Shown: positions 1 to 6,546, counted from the first letter of the stretch. The stretch: DNA of 8,270 nt from Thiotrichaceae bacterium (GCA_015494435.1 WGBH01000077.1:1-8270); one strand, 5' to 3'. Numbers and translations: made by a program. The notes: generated by a model from the letters alone, not told the origin.

Positions 1-215
1 GCCCTTTGGCTTCATATTTTTTTTTGCATTTCATTCAACCACGGGAAGGATTGATGACAAGGTGAACACCATGATGCCCAAAAATCAACAAGCACCACTT
101 TGCCCTTATAGGCTGTCAAATCAATCGGTTTTCCCTTATCAGTCGCCCAAGAAAGAGAACTTAAACCGATGAGAAGACAGATTCCAAAAATCAGTTGTTT
201 TAGTTTGATAAGTAT
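1..215 (-). pseudogene. TlpA/thioredoxin-like secreted protein, 5' part, start lost and frameshifted
   Basis: Minus-strand translation from 215 gives a signal-peptide-like stretch (LIFGICLLIGLSSLSWA, about residues 8-24), then KGKVVLVDFWASWCSPC, the thioredoxin-fold active site of the TlpA/ResA family (C50 and C53), and FPWLNEMQKK. Such proteins are exported thiol-disulfide oxidoreductases. Two lesions are visible. The codon 6 bases after a good GGAG (222-225) is ATA (213-215), and no ATG, GTG or TTG occurs in this frame between the upstream stop (246-248) and the signal peptide. A run of nine A (17-25 on the plus strand as T) puts the frame into TGA at 12-14; with eight A it would continue YEAKG, as the family expects. 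The gene runs off the window at base 1. This could be a decayed gene, a sequencing error in the homopolymer, or a gene rescued by RNA polymerase slippage. The family call is firm; the broken state is likely but not proved. Confidence 0.72.
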
Positions 216-283
216 TACATACTCCTTTTTTGTTGTCGTTATTCTTTAAAAATAAAACTGGTAACGTGCTTTAGTTTTACAGA

Positions 284-289
284 TATAAT
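284..289 (+). promoter_or_regulatory. Possible -10 box for the LuxR-type gene
   Basis: A perfect TATAAT lies in the divergent gap between the TlpA-like remnant and the LuxR-type gene. I see no good TTGACA-like -35 at 16-18 bases upstream and no extended TG, so support is the -10 alone in AT-rich DNA. If used, transcription would begin near 296 and leave a leader of about 150 bases before the ATG at 447. Confidence 0.3.
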
Positions 290-446
290 AAAAAAATCTA
301 TCCATCACTTGTCTTATAGATTGTTTTTTATCATTATTTATTCGTTTATAAGGCATCTGCCCAATAGGATTAAGGCAATGTCGATCAGTAGTATACGGTG
401 TTCATCAACAAGAATTGAATCCTTATTCCCAAAAGAGAAAATACCC

Positions 447-953
447 ATGAAAAAAATAATAAATATACTATTAATAAAAGACATGGTTCTTTTTGTGATG
501 TTATTTACGGTTATTATTATTAACTCTTCTGATTTTATAAAAGATATTCTTGAAGGTGATGAATGGTTTCATATTATCCTAGAGATAATAACAGTAGGCT
601 TATCAATAGGCGGGATTGTTTTACTGACACGCATGATGAGACAGCGTATCCGTGCAGATGCGCATATTCAAACAGTAGAAAATAACCTCCTTTTAACCCG
701 TAATAAATTAGAACAAATAGGTCAAGAATACAGTAAACATATTCAAGAACAGTTTAAATGCTGGGGGTTTACACAGAGTGAAAAGGAGGTCGCCCTCTTA
801 ATACTGAAAGGACTTAGCTTTAATGACATAGCAACAATACGTGAAACTAAAGAAAAAACGGTACGTCAACAGGCCTCTAATATTTATAAAAAATCTGGTG
901 TTGTAGGACGGCATGAACTTGCCGCGTGGTTTTTAGAAGATCTTTTGCTATAG
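447..953 (+). CDS. Membrane-anchored LuxR-type helix-turn-helix regulator
   Basis: Predicted 168-residue DNA-binding regulator. Two hydrophobic segments (about residues 11-27 and 41-61) are followed by a charged helix that looks like a coiled coil (about 65-105) and a LuxR/GerE helix-turn-helix (about 108-162). The core FTQSEKEVALLILKGLSFND then TVRQQASNIYKKSG matches the family pattern of a leading E, a GLS turn and a TVR..S.IY recognition helix. There is no receiver domain and no autoinducer-binding domain. The architecture suggests a regulator tethered to the inner membrane that may sense something at the membrane; the signal and targets cannot be read from here. I chose the ATG at 447: it gives MKKIINILLIKD with AGAG 9 bases upstream, and the extra 46 residues from a TTG at 309 show no domain. 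An ATG at 378 is possible but less likely. It is convergent with rimO, 38 bases away. Confidence 0.82.
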   Translation: MKKIINILLIKDMVLFVMLFTVIIINSSDFIKDILEGDEWFHIILEIITVGLSIGGIVLLTRMMRQRIRADAHIQTVENNLLLTRNKLEQIGQEYSKHIQEQFKCWGFTQSEKEVALLILKGLSFNDIATIRETKEKTVRQQASNIYKKSGVVGRHELAAWFLEDLLL

Positions 954-982
954 AGCGTATTATATTTCTAAAAATTAATCTT

Positions 983-1006
983 GGACGTTCCTTACAGTAA
1001 ACGTCC
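983..1006 (-). terminator. Weak stem-loop at the convergent luxR-type/rimO ends
   Basis: GGACGTT (983-989) and AACGTCC (1000-1006) can form a 7-bp stem with a 10-base loop that overlaps the end of rimO. In the rimO direction the following bases are AAGATTAATTTTTAG, so the T-tract is late and broken; in the other direction there is none. It may act as a weak bidirectional terminator or as an end that protects mRNA from 3' decay. Confidence 0.25.
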
Positions 1007-2314
1007 CCATAAATCATGCTCACTCGAATGTGTTATTTCAACTTCAGCAAATTGTCCTGATTCTAGGCGCTCGCCTTCGATAAAAACCACTCCGTCAATT
1101 TCTGGCGCATCGGCATAGCTTCTGGCAAGGGTAAAATCTTCTTCACTATCACCCACATCATCGGTTAGTACGGTCATACGCTGACCTATTCGAGCAGAGA
1201 GTTTCTCGGCACTAATCTCTGCTTGTACTTGCATAAAACGTTCTACCCGATGCTGTTTTTCATCTTCAGGAATAGGATTAGCAAGTCCGTTCGCTTCAGC
1301 ACCTTCCACGGCGGAATAGGCGAAACAACCAACACGGTTAAGTTTTGCTTCGCGCAAAAAGTTCAGCATCAGTTCAAAATCTGCGTCTGTCTCACCGGGA
1401 AATCCTGCGATAAAGGTACTGCGTATCGCAATATCAGGACAAATATCACGCCATTTATGCAGTCGTTCTAATACTTTTTCTGCATGAGCAGGACGACGCA
1501 TCTTTTTTAACACCGCATGACTGGCATGTTGGAAAGGAATATCCAGATAAGGAAGAATTTTATCTTCTGCCATTAAGGGAATCAGTTTATCGACATGCGG
1601 ATAAGGATAGACATAATGTAAACGCACCCAAATTCCTAATTCCGCTAATGCTTCTGTCAATTGCTGAATATGTGATTTAATCGGACGACCTTGCCAAAAA
1701 CCAGTACGATATTTTATGTCAATACCATAGGCGCTGGTGTCTTGCGATACCACTAACAGCTCTTTAACCCCTGCTTTGGCTAGATTTTCTGCCTCTTGCA
1801 TCACATCACTAATGGATCGGCTAACTAAATCACCACGCAATGAGGGAATAATACAAAAACTACAGCGATGATTACAGCCTTCGGATATTTTTAAATAGGC
1901 ATAATGACGCGGAGTTAATTTGATGCCTTGCGGAGGGACGAGATCAAGAAAAGGATCATGTGCAGGTTTAACTTGTTTGCGAACCGCACTCATCACTTCT
2001 TCATAAGCATGAGGCCCTGAAACGGCTAATACATCAGGATAAGCTTGCAATACTTTATCAGAATCAACGCCAAGACAGCCCGTCACAATCACTTTGCCAT
2101 TTTCCTGCATAGCTTCACCAATCGCATCAAGGGATTCTTCTACCGCTGAATCAATAAAACCACAGGTATTAATGACCACAACATCAGCATTATCATAAGA
2201 TGCACTTATTTCATAGCCTTCTGTTTTGAGCTGGGTAAGAATACGCTCTGAATCGACTAAAGCCTTAGGGCAACCCAAGCTAATAAAACCTACTCTTGGT
2301 GATTTTTCATTCAT
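992..2314 (-). CDS. rimO: Ribosomal protein S12 methylthiotransferase RimO
   Basis: Radical-SAM enzyme that adds a methylthio group to an aspartate (D89 in E. coli numbering) of ribosomal protein S12, in the cytoplasm. Numbered from the start chosen here (440 residues): the N-terminal UPF0004 domain holds the three cysteines of the auxiliary Fe-S cluster, C15 (GFISLGCPKALVDSE), C51 (INTCGF) and C80 (TGCLG). The radical-SAM core begins with SEGCNHRCSFC, C147, C151 and C154 being the CX3CX2C ligands. The C-terminal TRAM domain covers about 375-438 and ends HDLWG as in E. coli RimO. The RimO-type SLGCPK and LTPRHYAYLKISEGC sequences separate it from MiaB. Length is normal for the family. Two ATGs are possible, at 2320 and 2314; AGGG (2321-2324) touches the first but is 6 bases from the second, so I prefer 2314. 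It lies 344 bases downstream of eno and is probably transcribed separately. Confidence 0.97.
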   Translation of the reverse strand: MNEKSPRVGFISLGCPKALVDSERILTQLKTEGYEISASYDNADVVVINTCGFIDSAVEESLDAIGEAMQENGKVIVTGCLGVDSDKVLQAYPDVLAVSGPHAYEEVMSAVRKQVKPAHDPFLDLVPPQGIKLTPRHYAYLKISEGCNHRCSFCIIPSLRGDLVSRSISDVMQEAENLAKAGVKELLVVSQDTSAYGIDIKYRTGFWQGRPIKSHIQQLTEALAELGIWVRLHYVYPYPHVDKLIPLMAEDKILPYLDIPFQHASHAVLKKMRRPAHAEKVLERLHKWRDICPDIAIRSTFIAGFPGETDADFELMLNFLREAKLNRVGCFAYSAVEGAEANGLANPIPEDEKQHRVERFMQVQAEISAEKLSARIGQRMTVLTDDVGDSEEDFTLARSYADAPEIDGVVFIEGERLESGQFAEVEITHSSEHDLWGRLL

Positions 2315-2391
2315 TTTCATCCCTGATTATGGTGTGATTATTGCTTAATAACTATATGTTGTATTCGCTTTAACATTTTTTACATACAACT

Positions 2392-2400
2392 TTATTCACA
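2392..2400 (+). promoter_or_regulatory. Candidate DnaA box, relaxed consensus
   Basis: TTATTCACA fits the relaxed DnaA box TTATNCACA. It is in the same orientation as the two perfect boxes about 180 bases away, in the same gap. Alone it would be weak evidence; the neighbouring perfect boxes make it worth recording. Confidence 0.35.
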
Positions 2401-2436
2401 ATCTTAATAAATTGTTATTTGTTTCTACAACTAGCT

Positions 2437-2445
2437 TATATAGCA
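2437..2445 (-). promoter_or_regulatory. Possible extended -10 for rimO
   Basis: On the minus strand TGCTATATA forms an extended -10 (TGnTATATA). The -35 region (TTTTTA at a 17-base spacing) is poor. Transcription would start near 2430, giving a leader of about 115 bases. It lies just downstream of the proposed eno terminator, as expected if rimO has its own promoter. Other AT-rich hexamers in this gap could serve instead. Confidence 0.22.
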
Positions 2446-2460
2446 TTCTATATCAACACT

Positions 2461-2502
2461 AAAAAAACACAGTAAGTCATTGATTTTAATAGAAATGACT
2501 TA
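2461..2502 (-). terminator. Possible factor-independent terminator of eno
   Basis: On the minus strand TAAGTCATT (2502-2494) pairs with AATGACTTA (2481-2473) across a 12-base loop. The stem is followed after CTGTG by seven T (2467-2461). The 9-bp stem has only two G-C pairs, so it is weak, but the T-run is on the correct side only for leftward transcription from eno. It is about 155 bases past the eno stop. Confidence 0.42.
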
Positions 2503-2569
2503 ATATGATTATATTTTAATCGTTTTTAATCAAAGCCCCATTTTATAAGACTTACAGCGGTTATTTGAC

Positions 2570-2593
2570 GACTTATCCACAGACTTATCCACA
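2570..2593 (+). promoter_or_regulatory. Two tandem consensus DnaA boxes
   Basis: The 12-base unit GACTTATCCACA occurs twice, head to tail (2570-2581 and 2582-2593). Each copy contains the perfect high-affinity DnaA box TTATCCACA (2573-2581 and 2585-2593), with a 3-base gap, about one helical turn apart. Boxes in this phasing could bind DnaA cooperatively. What they do here is unknown: regulation of a neighbouring gene, DnaA titration or reactivation, or a replication-linked site. No dnaA, dnaN, mnmG or rpmH gene is present to support an origin call. Confidence 0.6.
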
Positions 2594-2597
2594 GGCT

Positions 2598-2609
2598 TTG
2601 CTATTGCTA
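2598..2609 (+). repeat. Doubled hexamer TTGCTA
   Basis: TTGCTATTGCTA is a perfect two-copy tandem repeat five bases after the second DnaA box, inside the inverted repeat. It is short enough to be chance, but it adds to the ordered structure of this segment. Confidence 0.35.
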
Positions 2610-2658
2610 ATTTTGCAATTGACCGCTGTTAAAATAGAGGCTAATAAATCAGCTTTTT

Positions 2659-3939
2659 TTATAGATGTTTGAAGGCTGCTAAGCCTGCATAGCTTGCTTT
2701 TGTCGCTAAAGCTTCCTCAATGCGGATAAGCTGATTGTATTTAGCAATACGATCGGAGCGTGATAAAGAGCCTGTCTTAATTTGCCCTGCATTAGTAGCA
2801 ACCGCTAGATCCGCAATGGTCACATCCTCTGTTTCACCTGAACGGTGAGAAATAACCGCTGTATAATTAGCATCTTGTGCCATTTGAATCGCTTCTAATG
2901 TTTCAGTTAAGGTACCAATTTGATTGAATTTAATCAAAATAGAGTTGGCAATATTTTTCTCAATACCTTCTTTGAAAATATTGGTATTGGTGACAAACAG
3001 ATCATCTCCTACTAACTGTACACTTTTACCTAAACGCTGTGTTAAGAGATCCCAACCTTCCCAATCGGCCTCATTCAAACCATCTTCTATGCTTAAAATC
3101 GGATATTGATCCACCCATGAGGCTAAATAATCAACCATCCCATCTGCATCAAAGCGTTTACCTTCAGAGGCAAGAACGTATTGTCCGTCTTTATAATATT
3201 CAGAAGCGGCACAATCTAAGCCAAGGTATATATCCGTTCCTGCACTAAACCCAGCCTTTTCAATCGCTTCTAAAATAACTTCGATAGCGGCTTCATTTGA
3301 TGATAAATCAGGTGCAAAGCCTCCCTCATCACCCACTGCCGTATTTAAACCTTGCTTGCTTAACACTGATTTTAGATTATGAAAAACCTCAGTACCGTAG
3401 CGAATGGCTTCTGAAATACTACCTGCGCCAACAGGAAGGATCATAAATTCTTGCATATCAACACTGTTATCGGCATGCTCACCGCCATTGATAATATTCA
3501 TCATCGGTACAGGCAAAGTGTAGTGATCACCCTTACTTAAATAGTCGTATAACGGTTTGCCTGCATCATTTGCTGCCGCATGCGCCGTTGCCAAAGAAAC
3601 AGCTAGCAAGGCATTAGCCCCTAAACGTGCCTTATTATAAGTGCCGTCTAAATCAATCATCCTCTGGTCGATTGCTTTTTGATCGTTAGCATCCATACCA
3701 ATAATAGCATCAGCAATTTCAGTGTTTACATGTTCAACCGCTTTTAAAACACCTTTCCCCATGAAACGTGTTTTATCGCCATCGCGTAATTCAATCGCTT
3801 CACGAGCGCCCGTTGATGCACCTGATGGTACAATCGCACGCCCCATTACGCCATTTACCAATGTCACATCCGCTTCTACAGTTGGATTTCCCCTTGAGTC
3901 AATCACTTGACGCGCATATATGCTTTTAATTTCAGACAT
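2659..3939 (-). CDS. eno: Enolase (phosphopyruvate hydratase)
   Basis: Converts 2-phosphoglycerate to phosphoenolpyruvate in glycolysis and the reverse reaction in gluconeogenesis; in proteobacteria it is often also part of the RNA degradosome. The 426-residue protein is full length. The N-terminal domain begins IYARQVIDSRGNPTVE and has the mobile loop PSGASTGAREA (38-48). Active-site features: H155 in GGEHADNSVD, E205 in GDEGGF, metal ligands D242 (GLDCAAS), E285 (SIEDGL) and D312 (VGDDLFVTN), catalytic base K337 in the signature ILIKFNQIGTLTET, and H365 in ISHRSGETED. It lies 76 bases after kdsA and could be read from the pyrG promoter, although the gap also has a possible local -10 (3968-3973) beside a DnaA box. 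Its ribosome site is weak (GGA, about 10 bases from the ATG). Its product is a KdsA substrate. Confidence 0.99.
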   Translation of the reverse strand: MSEIKSIYARQVIDSRGNPTVEADVTLVNGVMGRAIVPSGASTGAREAIELRDGDKTRFMGKGVLKAVEHVNTEIADAIIGMDANDQKAIDQRMIDLDGTYNKARLGANALLAVSLATAHAAANDAGKPLYDYLSKGDHYTLPVPMMNIINGGEHADNSVDMQEFMILPVGAGSISEAIRYGTEVFHNLKSVLSKQGLNTAVGDEGGFAPDLSSNEAAIEVILEAIEKAGFSAGTDIYLGLDCAASEYYKDGQYVLASEGKRFDADGMVDYLASWVDQYPILSIEDGLNEADWEGWDLLTQRLGKSVQLVGDDLFVTNTNIFKEGIEKNIANSILIKFNQIGTLTETLEAIQMAQDANYTAVISHRSGETEDVTIADLAVATNAGQIKTGSLSRSDRIAKYNQLIRIEEALATKASYAGLAAFKHL

Positions 3940-3984
3940 TTTTTAATTTTCCGTTGTAATCAATCATTTTATAACTTGTATTTT

Positions 3985-3993
3985 TGTGGATAA
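3985..3993 (-). promoter_or_regulatory. Third consensus DnaA box, upstream of eno
   Basis: TTATCCACA on the minus strand (TGTGGATAA on plus), a perfect match, in the 76-base gap between kdsA and eno. It lies 11 bases upstream of TATAAA (3973-3968), a possible -10 for eno. Bound DnaA would therefore cover the spacer or -35 region of such a promoter. No good -35 hexamer is visible. Confidence 0.45.
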
Positions 3994-4015
3994 TTATTCA
4001 TCCAGCACTGCCACA

Positions 4016-4849
4016 CTAAAGCGTATCTTCCAGATAGGCTTGTGATTTAACCACTTGATCTAGCGCCAATAAGGTGGTTAATAATTCTTCCATACGATCT
4101 AAAGGCCAAGAGTTTGGCCCATCACTCAATGCTTGATCAGGTTTAGGATGAGATTCCATAAAAATCCCTGCAATCCCCACTGCCATTGCTGCTCGTGCTA
4201 AAACGGGAACTTGCTGACGATCCCCCCCCGAGCAATTTCCTTTGCCTCCAGGTAACTGCACTGAGTGGGTGGCATCAAATATCACGGGACAATCCGTATC
4301 ACGCATTGTTGCTAAAGCGCGCATATCCGACACTAGATTATTATAGCCAAAGGTATAACCACGCTCGCAGACCATAATCTCCTCATTACCGACGGCTTTT
4401 GCTTTATCCACCACATTTTTCATATCCCAAGGGGCTAAAAACTGTCCTTTTTTGATATTAACAGGCAGGTTTAGCTTGGCTACTTTTTGGATAAAATTGG
4501 TTTGACGACAAAGAAAAGCGGGTGTTTGCACCACATCGACTACATCAGCGACTTCATCCAATGGCGTATCCTCATGCACATCGGTTAACACAGGCACACC
4601 GATCTCATTTTTCACTTTCTCAAGGATACGCAAACCTTCTTCCATACCAGGACCACGAAAACTGGTATGAGAAGAACGATTGGCTTTATCAAAAGAGGCT
4701 TTAAAGACATAAGGAATGGATAATCTATCTGTCAGTTCTTTTAAATATTCGGCAATATCCAGTGTCATTTTTTCAGATTCCACCACGCAAGAGCCAGAAA
4801 TCAAAAAGAATGGCTTGTCCTGCCCTATATCAAATCCGCACAGCTTCAT
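4016..4849 (-). CDS. kdsA: 3-deoxy-8-phosphooctulonate synthase, metal-dependent class
   Basis: Condenses phosphoenolpyruvate with D-arabinose 5-phosphate to give Kdo 8-phosphate, the precursor of the inner-core sugar of lipopolysaccharide. The 277-residue TIM-barrel protein has FKASFDKANRSS (49-60), RGPGMEEG (65-72), PAFLCRQTN (110-118), KKGQFLAPWDMKNVVDKAK (133-151) and ATHSVQLPGG (193-202). The residue matching the Asn of the metal-independent E. coli enzyme is Cys here (GSCVVES, C21). C21, H195, E232 and D243 line up with the four metal ligands of the Aquifex enzyme at a constant offset of ten, so this is a metal-dependent form. Its ATG overlaps the pyrG stop (ATGA), which points to translational coupling. 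SGGD (207-210) is encoded through a run of eight G. Confidence 0.98.
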   Translation of the reverse strand: MKLCGFDIGQDKPFFLISGSCVVESEKMTLDIAEYLKELTDRLSIPYVFKASFDKANRSSHTSFRGPGMEEGLRILEKVKNEIGVPVLTDVHEDTPLDEVADVVDVVQTPAFLCRQTNFIQKVAKLNLPVNIKKGQFLAPWDMKNVVDKAKAVGNEEIMVCERGYTFGYNNLVSDMRALATMRDTDCPVIFDATHSVQLPGGKGNCSGGDRQQVPVLARAAMAVGIAGIFMESHPKPDQALSDGPNSWPLDRMEELLTTLLALDQVVKSQAYLEDTL

Positions 4850-6498
4850 GACGATGGCTTACCTTTTTTTTGTATTGCTTTATGATGTGTTAAAGCGGCG
4901 GTGATAAAACCCGTGAACAAAGGATGTCCTTTGCAGGGTCTAGAAGTAAATTCAGGATGAAATTGACAAGCTAAGTACCAAGGGTGATTCGGTAACTCAA
5001 TCATTTCAACTAAGGAGCCATCTTGTGATTTACCCGAAAGCACTAACCCTTTATCCACTAATAGATCACGGTAATGATTATTGAATTCATAACGATGGCG
5101 ATGACGCTCTACAATCTCTTTTGCATTATAGGCTCGAGCCGCTAAAGACCCTTCAAGCAATTGACACTTTTGTCCTCCCAAACGCATTGTTCCCCCCATA
5201 TCGGAGTCTATATCCCGTGTTTCCACATCTCCTGATTGATTCATCCATTCAGTAATTAAACCAATCACAGGATGGGGCGTATCTTGCTTAAATTCCGTAC
5301 TATTGGCCTCTAACAGACTGGCACAATGACGAGCAAACTCAATCACTGCTATTTGCATACCTAAACAAATACCCAGATAAGGAATGTCATTTTCTCTTGC
5401 ATATTTTGCCGCAATTATTTTCCCTTCAATGCCTCGTTTACCAAAACCGCCGGGAACAAGAATAGCATCCACATCTTCTAATGTTTTTGTCCCTTCTACT
5501 TCTAATTTTTCTGCATCAACATAGCGGATAATCACTTTTGAGCATGTTTGTACCCCTGCATGACTCAATGCCTCATTAAGTGATTTATAGGACTCGGTTA
5601 AATCCATATATTTGCCCACCATCGCCACAATCACTTCTTCTTCTGGAAACTCCATGATATTCACCACTTCCTTCCAGCCGACTAGCGTTGCTTCGGGTAA
5701 TTCCTTAAGTTTAAGTTTATCAGCAACAATTTGATCTAATTTTTGTGAATGCAACCAAAGTGGAATTTTATAAATATTATCAAGATCAACAACAGGAATA
5801 ACGGCTTCTTCTTTTACATTAGTAAACAAGGCTATTTTTTTGCGTTCTTTCTCAGGTAATGCTCGCTCACTGCGACACAATAAAACATCAGGTTGAATAC
5901 CAATTGAACGAAGCTCTTTCACCGAATGTTGAGTAGGTTTAGTTTTTAGCTCTCCAGCCGCCGCTAAATAAGGCACGAGCGTTAAATGCATAAACAAGGC
6001 ATTATCACCTTCTTCCACTCCCATTTGGCGTATTGCTTCCATAAAAGGGAGTGATTCAATATCACCTACTGTACCGCCAACCTCAACAATCGCAATATCA
6101 AAGCCTTTACCTGCTGCTCGGACACCTGCTTTGATTTCGTCAGTAATATGTGGAATAACCTGTACTGTTGCGCCTAAATACTCGCCTTGACGCTCTTTGC
6201 GAATTACATTGCTGTAGACTTGACCACAAGTAAGATTATTCAATTTACTGGCAGTAAAACCAATAAATCGCTCATAATGCCCCAAATCTAAATCAGTCTC
6301 TGCACCGTCTTCAGTAACAAATACTTCCCCGTGTTGAAAAGGACTCATCGTGCCAGGATCAACATTAAGATAGGGATCAAGCTTCATCATGGTCACTTTT
6401 AAACCGCGCCTCTCAAGAATAGAGCCTAAAGAAGCCGCCGCTATGCCTTTCCCCAAAGATGAAACAACCCCACCTGTAACAAATATATACCGTACCAT
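4846..6498 (-). CDS. pyrG: CTP synthase (glutamine hydrolysing)
   Basis: Aminates UTP to CTP with ATP and glutamine, the last step of de novo pyrimidine nucleotide synthesis, in the cytoplasm. 550 residues, close to the 545 of E. coli. The N-terminal synthetase domain (about 1-267) starts YIFVTGGVVSSLGKGIAAAS, with the ATP-binding loop around K18, the Mg/ATP region GAETDLDLGHYERF (65-78) and EVGGTVGDIESLPF (139-152). The C-terminal class I glutamine amidotransferase domain (about 285-540) has the oxyanion loop LVPGGFGKRG (347-356), nucleophile C378 in LGICLGMQ, and H514/E516 in CQFHPEFTS, completing the triad. The start gives the family-typical first residues; the nearest GGGA is about 13 bases away, so ribosome binding looks weak. 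It is first in the pyrG-kdsA-eno unit and supplies the CTP used to activate Kdo. Confidence 0.99.
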   Translation of the reverse strand: MVRYIFVTGGVVSSLGKGIAAASLGSILERRGLKVTMMKLDPYLNVDPGTMSPFQHGEVFVTEDGAETDLDLGHYERFIGFTASKLNNLTCGQVYSNVIRKERQGEYLGATVQVIPHITDEIKAGVRAAGKGFDIAIVEVGGTVGDIESLPFMEAIRQMGVEEGDNALFMHLTLVPYLAAAGELKTKPTQHSVKELRSIGIQPDVLLCRSERALPEKERKKIALFTNVKEEAVIPVVDLDNIYKIPLWLHSQKLDQIVADKLKLKELPEATLVGWKEVVNIMEFPEEEVIVAMVGKYMDLTESYKSLNEALSHAGVQTCSKVIIRYVDAEKLEVEGTKTLEDVDAILVPGGFGKRGIEGKIIAAKYARENDIPYLGICLGMQIAVIEFARHCASLLEANSTEFKQDTPHPVIGLITEWMNQSGDVETRDIDSDMGGTMRLGGQKCQLLEGSLAARAYNAKEIVERHRHRYEFNNHYRDLLVDKGLVLSGKSQDGSLVEMIELPNHPWYLACQFHPEFTSRPCKGHPLFTGFITAALTHHKAIQKKGKPSS

Positions 6499-6537
6499 AT
6501 TATTATTTTTTTCCCGATATTAAAAAATGAAGCGCAG

Positions 6538-6546
6538 ATTCTAGCA
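6538..6546 (-). promoter_or_regulatory. Extended -10 promoter of the pyrG-kdsA-eno unit
   Basis: On the minus strand TGCTAGAAT is an extended -10 (TG-C-TAGAAT) in the 164-base gap between the esterase and pyrG. The -35 is weak (CTTACG at 16 bases), as is common when the TG is present. Transcription would start near 6531, leaving a leader of about 33 bases. The rest of this gap (6547-6662) shows no gene and no clear terminator for the esterase. Confidence 0.5.

Larger units (their letters stand above)
2554..2629. repeat. Imperfect 14-base inverted repeat around the tandem DnaA boxes
   Basis: The left arm ACAGCGGTTATTTG (2554-2567) and right arm CAATTGACCGCTGT (2616-2629) are reverse complements at 12 of 14 positions, the outer 8 bases being perfect (ACAGCGGT/ACCGCTGT). 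They enclose 48 bases that hold both DnaA boxes and a doubled TTGCTA. No T-run follows on either side, so it does not look like a terminator. A two-site protein target or a cruciform-forming DNA element is more plausible. Confidence 0.6.
2315..2658. other. Long non-coding gap between eno and rimO
   Basis: No convincing open reading frame on either strand. The half next to rimO (2321-2530) is very AT-rich. The half next to eno carries the tandem DnaA boxes inside an inverted repeat. A possible terminator, a possible rimO promoter and a looser DnaA box are listed separately. No GATC site was seen in it. In many gammaproteobacteria eno is followed by ftsB; that gene is absent here. Confidence 0.7.

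Noticed and set aside
309..446. N-terminal extension of the LuxR-type gene from a TTG at 309
   Set aside because: The 46 extra residues show no domain or signal sequence, while the ATG at 447 starts directly before the first membrane segment and has AGAG upstream.
1223..1471. Plus-strand open frame of 82 codons
   Set aside because: It is antisense to the conserved rimO coding sequence and its translation resembles nothing; the same holds for the short plus-strand frames over eno, kdsA, pyrG and the TtcA-like gene.
2315..2658. Chromosomal replication origin
   Set aside because: DnaA boxes and AT-rich DNA are present, but there are too few boxes, no GATC cluster, and no dnaA, dnaN, mnmG or rpmH nearby to support the call.
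4404..4412. TTATCCACC, one mismatch from a DnaA box
   Set aside because: It lies within kdsA coding sequence and fails the consensus at the last base; near matches are expected by chance.
5051..5059. TTATCCACT, one mismatch from a DnaA box
   Set aside because: It lies within pyrG coding sequence and encodes conserved residues; the last base departs from consensus.
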